From an uncultured Desulfobacterales bacterium (GTDB lineage Bacteria; Desulfobacterota; Desulfobacteria; Desulfobacterales; JAHEIW01), in the NCBI GenBank assembly GCA_947259495.1, contig CAMYLV010000002.1, positions 209,922 to 273,921 on the forward strand: DNA of 64,000 nucleotides. Reading direction: 5' to 3'. A program made the translations under genes and the position numbers. A model generated the notes under the pieces. The model was given only the letters and a program-made list of their open reading frames with translations, had not been told where the DNA came from and searched no databases. This document shows, one piece after another, positions 1 through 8,677 of the stretch (its first letter is position 1; each line of letters opens with the position of its first letter).

Positions 1-2
1 CC

Positions 3-1043
3 TGTCCGATCCGCTGCAAACGGGGCATCGCGCTGGATGATCCCAAATATGGCCTGGATTCGCGGTACGGCGGACCCGAGTATGAGACCATCGCCGCGCT
101 GGGCAGCAATTTGAATATTTCCAACTTGAAAGCCATCGCCAAAGGCAACGAAATCTGCAATCGCTATTGCCTGGACACCATTTCAGCAGGGATGACGATC
201 GCATTTGCATGTGAATGCTTCGAAGCGGGAATTATCACTTCCGCAGATACGGACGGCCTGGAGCTGCGTTTCGGGGATGCTGATTTAATGCTTCACCTGC
301 TGGAGCTGATTGCCAGACGCGAAGGCTTTGGCGATGTATTGGCAGAAGGCTCCTCACGGCTGGCGGAACAATGGGGCCTTAAAGATGCCCCCGGTCATCT
401 GGCGGTCAAGGGGCAGGAGATCTCCATGCACGATCCGCGCATTAAGGTCGGTGTGGGCATTGGTTTTGCGGTCAGCCCCTATGGGGCCGATCACATGACG
501 GCCGCGCATGACACCGCTTTTGTCAATCCGGAATCCTTTCCGGTAAATTCTGTTCGACCGCTTGGCATCTATGCGGCCATGCCAGCCACTGAGATCAGCC
601 CTGCAAAGGTGCGCAATTACAAAATTCTGGAGAACTTCTGGCGTGTGCTGGATGCCCTGGGCTTGTGCGTTTTCGGCTATGCGCCCAGAGGCGTGATGCC
701 GATCAATACGATGGTCGCTTGCGTCAATGCGGTTACCGGCTGGGATGTGAGCCTGTTTGAATTGATGCGGTCTGCTGAGCGCGCTACATTGATTGCCCGG
801 TCATTTAACAGCCGCGAAGAATTTTCCATTAAAAACGATCAATTACCCAAACGCTTGTTTGATCCCAAACCCGACGGCGCCCATGCCGGCCAGCAAATTT
901 TCAAAGAAGCGGATTTCAACCAGGCCGTTGACCTGTATTATGATATGATAGGTTGCGACCCGGACACCGGCCGACCCCGGCGCGGCAAACTTTTAGAGTT
1001 TGGACTGGATTGGGTCGCAGAATCGTTAAACCGCAAAGGGTAA
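3..1043 (+). CDS. Aldehyde:ferredoxin oxidoreductase, C-terminal part (5' truncated by window edge)
   Basis: The reading frame is open from base 3, so the gene begins before the window and no start should be assigned here. The first residues read CPIRCKR, matching the Cx3C part of the AOR-family cluster motif (Cx2Cx3C). A later cysteine in GLCVFGYAPRG fits the fourth ligand of the [4Fe-4S] cluster beside the tungsto/molybdopterin. The segment GFAVSPYGADHMTAAHD is typical of AOR domains 2/3. The family oxidises aldehydes to acids with ferredoxin as acceptor in the cytoplasm of anaerobes. The substrate cannot be told from this fragment. About 346 residues are visible of a usual ~600. No partner gene is adjacent on this side. 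Confidence 0.88.
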   Translation, partial: CPIRCKRGIALDDPKYGLDSRYGGPEYETIAALGSNLNISNLKAIAKGNEICNRYCLDTISAGMTIAFACECFEAGIITSADTDGLELRFGDADLMLHLLELIARREGFGDVLAEGSSRLAEQWGLKDAPGHLAVKGQEISMHDPRIKVGVGIGFAVSPYGADHMTAAHDTAFVNPESFPVNSVRPLGIYAAMPATEISPAKVRNYKILENFWRVLDALGLCVFGYAPRGVMPINTMVACVNAVTGWDVSLFELMRSAERATLIARSFNSREEFSIKNDQLPKRLFDPKPDGAHAGQQIFKEADFNQAVDLYYDMIGCDPDTGRPRRGKLLEFGLDWVAESLNRKG

Positions 1044-1372
1044 TTGTAGAATGTAAAATCGCACCTTTAGCAATCTTTCCGGCCCCATTTTTGTTATCGG
1101 CAAACCCCAAAAGTTCAATTTCAACGCCACCCCTATTTATCAAAAAACAAAAAACTAAACTTAACTTTTTAATAACAGTACCGATAATAACCAAAAGGAA
1201 GAGACTGCATATATAGCGGTTGTCAAAAAAACGTTCCGATATTCAAACGTTTTTTTCTACAACCACTTATGCCGCAATTCCGTGAATCGGAACACTATTA
1301 TGAAAAGCGGTATAATTTCGCAATGCACAATAAGCTTTTTAAAATACCTATTGAACATAGAGGATTATTAAG
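1044..1372. other. Intergenic region holding repeat copy A
   Basis: This 329-base AT-rich gap lies between the AOR gene and the FHA gene, both on the plus strand. Its only clear content is the 103-bp interspersed repeat at 1212-1314. Short ORFs crossing it do not resemble proteins. The right end of the repeat creates TATAAT at 1311-1316, 57 bases before the FHA start. Confidence 0.7.
1212..1314 (+). repeat. MITE-like 103-bp interspersed repeat, copy A
   Basis: It begins TATAGCGGTTGTC and ends GCGGTATA. The left half folds as a long hairpin: GGTTGT pairs with ACAACC, and inside it AAAAAAACGTT pairs with AACGTTTTTTT. The right half folds as CCGC...GCGG with an inner TTCCG/CGGAA stem. Near-identical copies lie at 20645-20745, 27303-27405 and 52351-52452. 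The TATA termini and non-coding nature suggest a miniature inverted-repeat element inserted at TA. Mobility is inferred. Confidence 0.85.
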
Positions 1373-2101
1373 ATGGCAACGATAACGATTATGTTTGGAG
1401 ATAAAACCTTAGTTAATCATCAAATGAGCAAGGGGGATACCGTGCTCATTGGGCGCAACCGAATTAATGATATTGTTATCGACAACCTGGCAGTTTCGTC
1501 GCAGCATGCGAAGATAGAATCAAATGGGAGTGGATACTTATATGTCGATCTCAAGAGTGAAAACGGCTCTTTTGTGAGAGACCAGCTAATCAAATCTTAT
1601 TGGCTTAATGATGGCGATGAGATCATGATTGGGAAACACGTGCTAAAATTTTCGGATCCCAAAATCAATGAAAAAATAGAAAAATGCTCCTCCTTGGTCA
1701 ATAAAACGATGCAGATGGACACAAAACAGTTTCGAGACTTGATCAGGAAAAACAAGAAAAAAGCCGATGATGAGAATTTGCCAATATCCAATCGGAGTGC
1801 CAAACAAAGTGGTCCCTCAGGCGTGTTATCTTTTTTGTCTGAAGAACGAGAGGATTTAAGGCTCAACAAGAAAGCGGTTAGAATTGGAAAAGATCCGAAT
1901 TCTGATATTTTGATAAAAAGTTTTACAGTTGGAAAAACAGCAGCCGTTATCAATAAATTGCCCGATGGTTGGTATATTAGCCCTGTTGGCGGGATCTCTA
2001 AGCCGCGTCTAAATAAAAAAATAATTAAGCAGGCTGTTAAACTAAGTGACCTCGATATAATCTCGGTGGGTCCGGCAAAATTACAATTTCTAATATTGTG
2101 A
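1373..2101 (+). CDS. FHA domain protein with a second, degenerate FHA-like domain
   Basis: The 242-residue protein has an N-terminal forkhead-associated domain at about residues 4-95. It shows the canonical GR at 27-28, SSQH at 42-45 and NG at 64-65, the residues that bind phosphothreonine. Residues about 160-242 repeat the beta-sandwich pattern (VRIGKDPNSDILI) but lack the Ser-x-x-His and Asn-Gly pair, so this copy looks degenerate. There is no signal peptide or membrane segment, so it is cytoplasmic. It opens a run of five plus-strand genes that includes a Ser/Thr kinase at 3239, a plausible source of the phospho-ligand. The partner is unknown. Confidence 0.88.
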   Translation: MATITIMFGDKTLVNHQMSKGDTVLIGRNRINDIVIDNLAVSSQHAKIESNGSGYLYVDLKSENGSFVRDQLIKSYWLNDGDEIMIGKHVLKFSDPKINEKIEKCSSLVNKTMQMDTKQFRDLIRKNKKKADDENLPISNRSAKQSGPSGVLSFLSEEREDLRLNKKAVRIGKDPNSDILIKSFTVGKTAAVINKLPDGWYISPVGGISKPRLNKKIIKQAVKLSDLDIISVGPAKLQFLIL

Positions 2102-2163
2102 TCTAATGCAAGACGCAAATAGATGCACGAAGAGACACATTGGCGAAAATGGGGGGGATCTAC

Positions 2164-2373
2164 ATGATTTGCAATAGCTGTTTCCATCAGTCCGATTGCA
2201 CGGGACAACCAAATGACGAAAATCGATGTCATCTATATCTTAAGGATGGGGACATTGAGTTTGGCGACGAAATTAGTCTGAATCCAATAGATACGGAAAC
2301 GTTTGACTATGAAGACATTGAAAGGTTTTTTTCCAATGAATCACCCCATAAAACCCCCAAGAATCAAAGTTAA
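2164..2373 (+). CDS. Small Cys-containing protein, function unknown
   Basis: The protein is 69 residues if translated from the ATG at 2164, which has a purine-rich GGGGGGAT just upstream. A TTG at 2140 would add eight residues and is less likely. The N-terminus has four cysteines and a His (CNSCFHQSDC, then NRC), a spacing that could bind zinc or an Fe-S cluster. The remainder is acidic (DGDIEFGDEIS, DYEDIERFF). I do not recognise a family. It lies 62 bases after the FHA gene and before the PilZ gene, so it is probably co-transcribed with the signalling cassette. Confidence 0.6.
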   Translation: MICNSCFHQSDCTGQPNDENRCHLYLKDGDIEFGDEISLNPIDTETFDYEDIERFFSNESPHKTPKNQS

Positions 2374-2464
2374 ACAGCGTGCTACCCTTAAAAAAGAACA
2401 ATTTTGCAACACTTAGATACAACAGATAACCTATGTGGTCATCTGTAAAATTAAATTTTATATA

Positions 2465-3001
2465 ATGATAATAGCCTGCAAATCATGTCATACGACCTTC
2501 CGCTTGGACAGCCGCCTTATAAAATCCACCGGATCACAGGTAAAGTGCTCAAAATGTCAAATGGTCTTTACGGTCTATCTTACAAATGGAGTTGAGCGCA
2601 GAAAACACCAGAGGGTTAAAACACAAAATCTAATTTCCCACTTTGCATTCGATGAAACCGGCAAGCTGGCCTCTGAAGGCTTAGGCAGGGCTGTAGATAT
2701 CAGCAAAGGCGGCATGTTACTCGAAACACCATATCCTATCGAAACAGGAAATCTTTCGCTGATGGCTGTGGATCTCGAGAACAATCTTTTCGAAATTAAA
2801 GGCAAGTTGGTGTACACCAAAAAAACATCCACAGGAATGTATCTATCCGGGATCGAATTTGTCGGCAACAATAGGCAGGTAGCCAATTTTATTATTAAAT
2901 TGGTTAAAGAATACAAATACCAGAAAAGTAATCTGTATATCCGCTGGAATAAGCAGAAGCCCCTACCCATTATTTCCAAATCCCAGAGGCAGTCTGTTTA
3001 A
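2465..3001 (+). CDS. Zinc-ribbon (MJ0042-type) and PilZ domain protein
   Basis: The start at 2465 puts Met directly before the zinc-ribbon pattern IIACKSCHTTF...VKCSKCQMVF, where two CxxC knuckles about 20 residues apart match the MJ0042 motif. An upstream GTG at 2435 is possible. A PilZ domain follows at about residues 45-145, with the c-di-GMP-binding signatures RRKHQR (RxxxR) and DISKGG (DxSxxG). PilZ proteins bind c-di-GMP and act on partners, often in motility, pilus function or polysaccharide export. There is no membrane segment. It sits between the FHA gene and the kinase and about 4 kb before the pilin genes, which suggests but does not prove a role in pilus control. Confidence 0.85.
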   Translation: MIIACKSCHTTFRLDSRLIKSTGSQVKCSKCQMVFTVYLTNGVERRKHQRVKTQNLISHFAFDETGKLASEGLGRAVDISKGGMLLETPYPIETGNLSLMAVDLENNLFEIKGKLVYTKKTSTGMYLSGIEFVGNNRQVANFIIKLVKEYKYQKSNLYIRWNKQKPLPIISKSQRQSV

Positions 3002-3238
3002 ATATACAGCGATCCGAGTTGGAAAATTAGCGATCCCACCCCCGACCCAGAAAACACTCCCACAAGCATACAAGCATTCACTTTCATTCAAGATTTTTTT
3101 TAAATTACCGATATTAACACAAACTATACTTTTTAACATTATATTATCCCGACCCTAACCTATTCCCTGAAGCTTGCATGAATATTGACGCAAAATTCAG
3201 GTATTTTGAATACAGTTAATAAATTATGGTGAAATTTA

Positions 3239-4132
3239 ATGGCGACCATCGAGTCATATGATTCGGATCCCATCATCGGAAAACCGCTGGGAACATCCAC
3301 CATTTTAAGCGAATTAGCCCGCGGTGGTATGGCAATTGTCTTTATTGCGTATCAACGGACCTTAAAACGGCGGATTGCGGTAAAGATATTACCGAAGACC
3401 CTCATGGGACCAAATGTGGCACGGCTATTTCAACAAGAAGCGGAAGCAGCTGCGATTCTGTCACACCCCAATATTGTTCAAATTTATGAAGTTGGAGAAA
3501 CAGAAGCGTTTTTTTTCTTTACCATGCAACTTATTCAGGGAGTTACGCTTACGAAGCTTTTCAATATGGCCCAGAAGCATCCTTTGCCTTCCAAGCGATT
3601 CTTGCCGTTTAAGCAGACGATTCAAATTGTGATTCAGCTACTCGATGCGCTTCATTATGCGCATCAGCAAGATATCATTCACCGGGATATCAAACCGGAC
3701 AATATCCTCATCGAAAAGCACAGCCGACGGCCCATAATCACAGATTTTGGAGTGGCCAAAGTTTTGCGTGAGGAAGATGAGGACCATTCAATGATCCGAG
3801 GGACCCCCGTATACATGGCGCCCGAGCAAATTATTGGCGAAACAAAAGGGGGGCGAACGGATATTTACGCTGTGGGCGCATTGTTGTTTCAGATGATTGT
3901 ACCTGCGCTGCCTTTACCCAAGTTTGATTCCCCTGACGAGATCCTCAAATATAAACTGCTAAATAAGGATGGCTTTTTTTTAAAGAATCCTTCAGAGATC
4001 AATCCTATGCTAAAACCGGAAATGGACAAAATAATCAGCAAAGCAGTAACTTATGACCCTGAAAAGCGGTACAAAAATTGTCAGGAGTTTAAATCCAAGC
4101 TTGAATGGTACTTGCAGAAGTATCTTTCATAG
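3239..4132 (+). CDS. Cytoplasmic Ser/Thr protein kinase (Hanks/PknB type)
   Basis: This 297-residue protein is essentially one kinase domain. Visible motifs are a glycine loop at 26-33 (LARGGMAI), catalytic Lys49 (AVK), HRD at 148-150 followed by IKPDN, DFG at 169-171, and GTPVYMAPE in the activation loop. All catalytic residues are present, so it should be active. There is no transmembrane helix or PASTA domain, unlike PknB itself, so it is a soluble kinase. GGTGA lies just before the ATG. The next gene starts 17 bases after its stop. With the FHA protein at 1373 it forms a plausible writer-reader pair. Confidence 0.93.
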   Translation: MATIESYDSDPIIGKPLGTSTILSELARGGMAIVFIAYQRTLKRRIAVKILPKTLMGPNVARLFQQEAEAAAILSHPNIVQIYEVGETEAFFFFTMQLIQGVTLTKLFNMAQKHPLPSKRFLPFKQTIQIVIQLLDALHYAHQQDIIHRDIKPDNILIEKHSRRPIITDFGVAKVLREEDEDHSMIRGTPVYMAPEQIIGETKGGRTDIYAVGALLFQMIVPALPLPKFDSPDEILKYKLLNKDGFFLKNPSEINPMLKPEMDKIISKAVTYDPEKRYKNCQEFKSKLEWYLQKYLS

Positions 4133-4148
4133 AAACCATGAGATCATC

Positions 4149-6344
4149 ATGAAAAAAATAAAAATATCCAAACAAATATCTGAAAAAATTGCCAGAGCGT
4201 TTGCAATTACGTTTAATCGTGCCTCGATGTATAAGATGGACCATCCCTTTACCAATCAATCGATTCAAGAGTTATACAATAACGTCACCGACGGATTAGA
4301 TCTTTTTTCACCGGTAGCACTTATTCTGAATCGCGAGCAATTTTTTATCGAAGAGGAACCCTTTGATAATCGACTCAATACTTCCAGAATGGCCGCTCAT
4401 TTTAAAAAGGCTGATATTCAATCCATATCGTTTGAAAAGGGAATGCACGCGGATGAATTAAAAAGTTTTGTTAAAATATTTGTTGATCCAGCAAACTACC
4501 CGAAGGCATCATCAATAGAAAAAGCATTGGCGGAAATGAGGGTGTCCAATGTTAAAATCAATCATGTTTTCTATAAAAAGATGACGGTCGATGATGAAAT
4601 TGTATCAAAAGAAAAGGGCAAAAAATCTTCCAATAGTTCACCCGAAATTCAATCAAAGCAAATGTTCGGTGATGTTTTAAATATGATGACTGAAAGTGTT
4701 TTAATGGAGGAGATTGAAAAATCCTTCTCATTGAAAAATCTTCTCGACGATCCTATCAAGCTTTCAAAGAATCTAGTAGATAAAGATCTTCATGTAGCAA
4801 AAGGAACACATACAGACTCATCTAACAATGGTTCCTTCATTGCCGGCCAACTCATGCAAATCAGGGATGAAGTCATGAAAATGGAAGAGGGTGGGGGAGA
4901 TCTTAACCTTGCTGAGTTGGCCGATGCGGTTTTTGATATGCGGGATGAATTGATTAAAGGGATGGAGGCCCAAAAGTCTTTAGGTCTTAGTTATGACAAT
5001 GAGGAACAAATTATCGATGAGGCCAATGCCCTGACAGACCAGGTTTTGATTCAGCTTGTCCGCAAAGAATATCAGGAAGGTAAAATATCCACCGAGCGAC
5101 TTGCACAAATACTGCGCCGGATGGTTCCTGAACCCGCCGAGTTAAAGCGGTTGCTGCCTCTACTAAAAGAGGCTTTGCTCGCGGAAGGCATGTCAATGTC
5201 CGAGTTTCTTGACCTGATGGATGCTCTCGGCAAAGAATTGCAAAATGAAGAGCTCATCGAAATATTTCGTAAAAGTGCGCAGGACGTCGGTCTGGCCTCT
5301 GAAGATCTTATCAGTGAATTTAAACAAGATCCTGCGGGCGCTGCTGAGCTCATTTATCTGGCTTCAGAGCTGCGCAAAGGCACCGGTGATGATAAAATAT
5401 TAACCGATTTGCTTGTCGATTACATCGAGCGGATTGGATCCAAAATCGTTCTTGATGGGGCAGAGCAAAACGATACGAACGACGGCGACCATCTAAAGAA
5501 AGTAATGACCGGTGTCGAATCTGAAATCGTTAGCCGATTAGGCCAAAAAGGGGTCGACGATGATGTTTTAAATGCTGTTCAGGAAAAACTGATAGAACGC
5601 ATGGAAATGTGTTTTAATCAGTTGAAAACCGAATGGGAAGGCCGGCAGGCGGCGACCCCCGCCGCGGGAGAAATTGGACAGACAACGGTCTTCAGAATAT
5701 TAGAAGAAAGCGTTGGTGAGGAAAATGAGCTTCATAAAATATTAGTACAGGTACGGAACTCGGTTAAGGAAGGCGAGGTAGACGAGAATAATTTTCAGCA
5801 AATATTAAAAGAAATTACGCGGATTAATAAAAACAAGCAATCAGGTAAGAAGAAAAAAAACCTTCCCAGTGGCATCCTAACCTATAAAAATACCCTTTTG
5901 TTTATTGAAAAAGAGATATTTCGTTGTAACCGATATGAAATTCCGTTTTCAGTTATTACCTTTTCAATCCTTAAGCTGGAGCCCAAACAGCCCATTTCCA
6001 AGGGCGCCCTCAAAGGACATGAGATAAATCAATCTATCATGGGAGAGTTGGTCAAAATTCTAAGAGATGCGGACTTGATCGGCATTTTGAGCAAAAAAAT
6101 ACTGATTGTGCTTCTACCCATGACTGAAAAAAAGAATGCCAAAATTGCCATGCAAAGAATTTCAAGAGCGATACACGCCGCAACAATTACGGTAAAGGGT
6201 TTAGACATTAACATCCGCTTTGCGGGCGCGACGACATCTTTCGACAATGATCGAACTCCTGATCTGGAATCTTTCCTAAAAGCTGCCGAAAAAGACCACA
6301 ATGAGCTTTTAATCCGACTTAGAAATATTCAGGAATTATATTAG
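4149..6344 (+). CDS. Signalling protein with helical N-terminus and degenerate GGDEF domain
   Basis: The ATG at 4149 gives 731 residues; an in-frame ATG at 4053 would overlap the kinase and is unlikely. The N-terminus (about 1-150, KMDHPFTNQSI...) resembles an uncharacterised module seen before HD-GYP or regulatory domains in deltaproteobacteria. The middle is long, acidic and helical. The last ~190 residues follow the diguanylate cyclase fold, but the catalytic GGDEF position reads ILSKKILIVLLP, so cyclase activity and the usual c-di-GMP I-site are not supported. It may instead act as a nucleotide sensor or scaffold. It is the last gene of the FHA-PilZ-kinase run and lies just upstream of the pilin genes. 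Confidence 0.75.
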   Translation: MKKIKISKQISEKIARAFAITFNRASMYKMDHPFTNQSIQELYNNVTDGLDLFSPVALILNREQFFIEEEPFDNRLNTSRMAAHFKKADIQSISFEKGMHADELKSFVKIFVDPANYPKASSIEKALAEMRVSNVKINHVFYKKMTVDDEIVSKEKGKKSSNSSPEIQSKQMFGDVLNMMTESVLMEEIEKSFSLKNLLDDPIKLSKNLVDKDLHVAKGTHTDSSNNGSFIAGQLMQIRDEVMKMEEGGGDLNLAELADAVFDMRDELIKGMEAQKSLGLSYDNEEQIIDEANALTDQVLIQLVRKEYQEGKISTERLAQILRRMVPEPAELKRLLPLLKEALLAEGMSMSEFLDLMDALGKELQNEELIEIFRKSAQDVGLASEDLISEFKQDPAGAAELIYLASELRKGTGDDKILTDLLVDYIERIGSKIVLDGAEQNDTNDGDHLKKVMTGVESEIVSRLGQKGVDDDVLNAVQEKLIERMEMCFNQLKTEWEGRQAATPAAGEIGQTTVFRILEESVGEENELHKILVQVRNSVKEGEVDENNFQQILKEITRINKNKQSGKKKKNLPSGILTYKNTLLFIEKEIFRCNRYEIPFSVITFSILKLEPKQPISKGALKGHEINQSIMGELVKILRDADLIGILSKKILIVLLPMTEKKNAKIAMQRISRAIHAATITVKGLDINIRFAGATTSFDNDRTPDLESFLKAAEKDHNELLIRLRNIQELY

Positions 6345-6936
6345 AAGCCCCAACGGTTCTCATTTCAATTATCATTTCGCTGGCAAGATCTTCAATCTGA
6401 TTCCCTCCTTAAGCACTCTATTTGCTCCCAATCCCATTTTATCTACAAGCCATTTCAAAACCCCGTTTCAGCCGATTTGCGGCTTTTGTAAAGCGCTAAG
6501 CTTGTTGCGCTAATCCGCCTGAGGCGGAGAAAACTCGGGCAAAGGCCCTCAGACAGTTCAAGATTTTACGCTCCACTGCGCTAAGTGCTTTTTAACAAAA
6601 GAACGCAAAATTAGCTCTAAAGAGGTTTTGAAATAGCTTCAAAGTTCTTCGTTTGTTTAAGTTTCCTACTAAGAAATCCAATCATAAAATTTTTTTATAA
6701 TTTATTAAAAGATTTAATAGTTCGGGGAAATTTGAGCCTAAGTCATATTAAAAAAAAAGAATTATTACACCGCAGGCCGATCACATCTATCGTAATATAT
6801 ATAATTATTATAATATCTTATATTGTTATCGAATTTGTAGCGTTGATTCGGGCAAATTTTTTTTCGAAATCTCGGGTTGGCATAGATTTTGAACTATTGT
6901 GTAGCGCGAAGTAAAAAATCTCAGGAGAATCAGACC
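6345..6936. other. Long AT-rich intergenic region before the pilin genes
   Basis: This 592-base stretch has no convincing gene. It contains an inverted pair of 25-bp sequences at 6447-6471 and 6615-6639 (20 of 25 positions match) flanking ~140 bases, and a small palindrome TCCGCC-tga-GGCGGA near 6512. A third copy of the 25-mer lies at 14179-14203. The region must also hold the promoter for the pilin operon, but I cannot place it securely. Confidence 0.55.
6447..6639. repeat. Inverted pair of 25-bp repeats
   Basis: The right arm (6615-6639) contains AGGTTTTGAAATAGCTT. The left arm (6447-6471) is its imperfect reverse complement, matching at 20 of 25 positions. A third copy in the same sense as the right arm is at 14179-14203. 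The spacing and inverted arrangement could mark the ends of a small non-autonomous element, or simply a scattered short repeat. Confidence 0.45.
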
Positions 6937-7458
6937 ATGCGCAATGATAAAGGATTTTCAATAATGGAACTTATGACGGTAATTGCCGCTTTGGCCATCT
7001 TGTCCGCAATTGCCATACCTGGCTTTATTGGCTGGCGCAACAATGCCCAATTGGGTCGGGCCGCCCGGGATGTCTACTCAAGTTTTCAAAAGGCCAAGCT
7101 GGAATCTGTGCGCAGGAACGAAAATTGCGGAATTGAATTTCGTGCTGCTCAAAATGACTATGTCATTTACATGGATTCCAATGCGAACTTTGTTTTTGAT
7201 GCAGGTGAAGATGTGATCCAGACCGTTAATTGGTCGCAGTATCCCGGCGTGAGACTTGATCTGACTCAAGGTGGAGGAGACGGTCTAACCTTTGCCAATC
7301 CCGATTTCGGGATCTTTTTTGCTTCCGATGGGCTTCCGCGCAACAGCCTTGGAGGCCTTGGATCAGGAACCGTTTTCCTCACCAATCAAAGCAATGCCAG
7401 ACAGAATTCGGTAGCCATATCAACTGCCGGCAATATCCAGATTAATCAGGCGGGTTAG
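6937..7458 (+). CDS. GspH/FimT-type pseudopilin
   Basis: The start at 6937 follows AGGAG with good spacing and gives 173 residues. The N-terminus MRNDKGFSIMELM is a class III prepilin signal: a short basic leader, Gly at -1, Phe at +1 and Glu at +5, then a hydrophobic helix to about residue 28. PilD should cleave after Gly6. The downstream region fits the GspH/FimT fold. These minor pilins help prime type IV pilus assembly at the inner membrane. It is the first of a FimT-PilW-PilV-PilX-PilY1 set, the usual order for this locus, with PilW following within 35 bases. Confidence 0.88.
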   Translation: MRNDKGFSIMELMTVIAALAILSAIAIPGFIGWRNNAQLGRAARDVYSSFQKAKLESVRRNENCGIEFRAAQNDYVIYMDSNANFVFDAGEDVIQTVNWSQYPGVRLDLTQGGGDGLTFANPDFGIFFASDGLPRNSLGGLGSGTVFLTNQSNARQNSVAISTAGNIQINQAG

Positions 7459-7491
7459 CCGGGTATGATGATCAGAGGAGCGCATAGATTA

Positions 7492-8115
7492 ATGAATAGA
7501 AAAGGCTTTACGTTAATTGAACTTATGGTCGCCATGGTCGTTGCGTCTATCGTCATGGCCGCGATTTATTCAGTTTACCGATCGCAAACCCGGGCCCACC
7601 GGACCCAGCAAATCGTGGTTCAAATGCAACAGAATATGCGGGCGGCTTTGTACCTTTTGGAAAGAGAAATACGGATGGCGGGTTACAGCGTAACGGATCC
7701 GCCCGCGCCGGCCGGTTTTGTTCAGAATTTTATAGGTTTGGGTTCGCCCCATGATGGCTCGGGTGCCGCCACCGACGCCAATAATATCGCATTCACCGTG
7801 GACAATAATGACAGCGGAGCCATAGAAGCCGCTGCCGCCTTTGCCGGCTTTGAAATCATTGCTTATCGACTTAATGCCGCCGACAACACCCTGCGAAGAT
7901 GGGACGGCTCCAGCGGTACCTGGCAGGTCGCGGCTGACCAAATTACAAACCTGTCATTTACCTATCATCGCGAAGACGATTCGCAAATACCTTTTCCGCT
8001 TGCGACCGCTGATCTTGCGGATATCCGATCTGTTGAAGTGGCGATTACAGCTACCGCGGAGGATCGCAATATGAGCCTTACCAATAAAATCAAATGCCGT
8101 AACATGGGTTATTAA
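7492..8115 (+). CDS. pilW: PilW-like minor pilin
   Basis: The prepilin signal MNRKGFTLIELMVAM starts at the ATG at 7492, with GAGGAG 11 bases upstream; the ATG at 7465 would add nine residues. This gives 207 residues. Gly5 precedes the cleavage site, Glu sits at +5, and a hydrophobic helix runs to about residue 30. The following stretch (QQNMRAALYLLEREIRMAGY) is the PilW/PilJ family signature. It acts with PilV, PilX and PilY1 in the tip or priming complex of the type IV pilus. The position between FimT and PilV supports the call. Confidence 0.88.
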   Translation: MNRKGFTLIELMVAMVVASIVMAAIYSVYRSQTRAHRTQQIVVQMQQNMRAALYLLEREIRMAGYSVTDPPAPAGFVQNFIGLGSPHDGSGAATDANNIAFTVDNNDSGAIEAAAAFAGFEIIAYRLNAADNTLRRWDGSSGTWQVAADQITNLSFTYHREDDSQIPFPLATADLADIRSVEVAITATAEDRNMSLTNKIKCRNMGY

Positions 8116-8134
8116 TTGAGGAGATTCAGACAGG

Positions 8135-8569
8135 ATGAAAACCAACGCAATTGAAACCAAAGTCAGAATGATTCCGTACAACCGGGGTTTTACGCTCATC
8201 GAAGCGCTTTTTGCCATTGCAATATTTTCCATCGGTATTCTGGCTGTGGGCAGCATGCAAATCTCGGCCATCAACAATAATGCTTCGGCCAGAATGCGCA
8301 CCGAGGCAACCATTTTGGCCGCAGAGACGGTAGAGGCGCTGATGTCGTTAGATAATTATAACGATCCCTTATTAGGTGCCGATACGCAATCGGCCTCATC
8401 CCCGAACAATATTTACTGCCTGGAGTGGTCGGCTACTTTAGACACGCCGATACCGAGTACGAAGACGATAACACTCTCGGTGCGCTGGACAGACGAAGAA
8501 ACGGGGTGTGGCAATTTTGATCAAAAGGAAAATCAGGTCAACCTTGATTTTATAAGAGCGAATATCTAA
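8135..8569 (+). CDS. pilV: PilV-like minor pilin
   Basis: The 144-residue protein has a GAGGAG ribosome site and a slightly long leader ending NRGFTLIEALFAIAIFSIG, with Gly at -1 and Glu at +5. The pattern GILAVGSMQ after the helix is typical of PilV. The C-terminal part (LEWSATLDTP...TITLSVRWTD) forms the expected strand-rich head. It lies 19 bases after pilW, and a 108-base gap follows before pilX. Confidence 0.85.
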   Translation: MKTNAIETKVRMIPYNRGFTLIEALFAIAIFSIGILAVGSMQISAINNNASARMRTEATILAAETVEALMSLDNYNDPLLGADTQSASSPNNIYCLEWSATLDTPIPSTKTITLSVRWTDEETGCGNFDQKENQVNLDFIRANI

Positions 8570-8677
8570 GGCCAAAACCTTTAGCGGCGGTTGAAACGCT
8601 ATAGATCAGAGGCCAGGAAAATTGCTGAAAAATATCAGTTAAAACCGTTTGGCCATTGGCAAAGGGAGAAATGAAAA

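Noticed and set aside
953..1216. ORFs on both strands in the gap after the AOR gene
   Set aside because: They overlap the AOR 3' end in other frames and have no family-like sequence.
6878..6893. Sigma-54-like promoter (TGGCATAGATTTTGAA) before the FimT gene
   Set aside because: The -12 element has GA instead of GC at the required place, so it does not meet the consensus.
6732..6914. 60-residue ORF with a hydrophobic segment before the pilin genes
   Set aside because: TTG start, no ribosome site, very AT-rich low-complexity sequence; it probably overlaps the pilin promoter.
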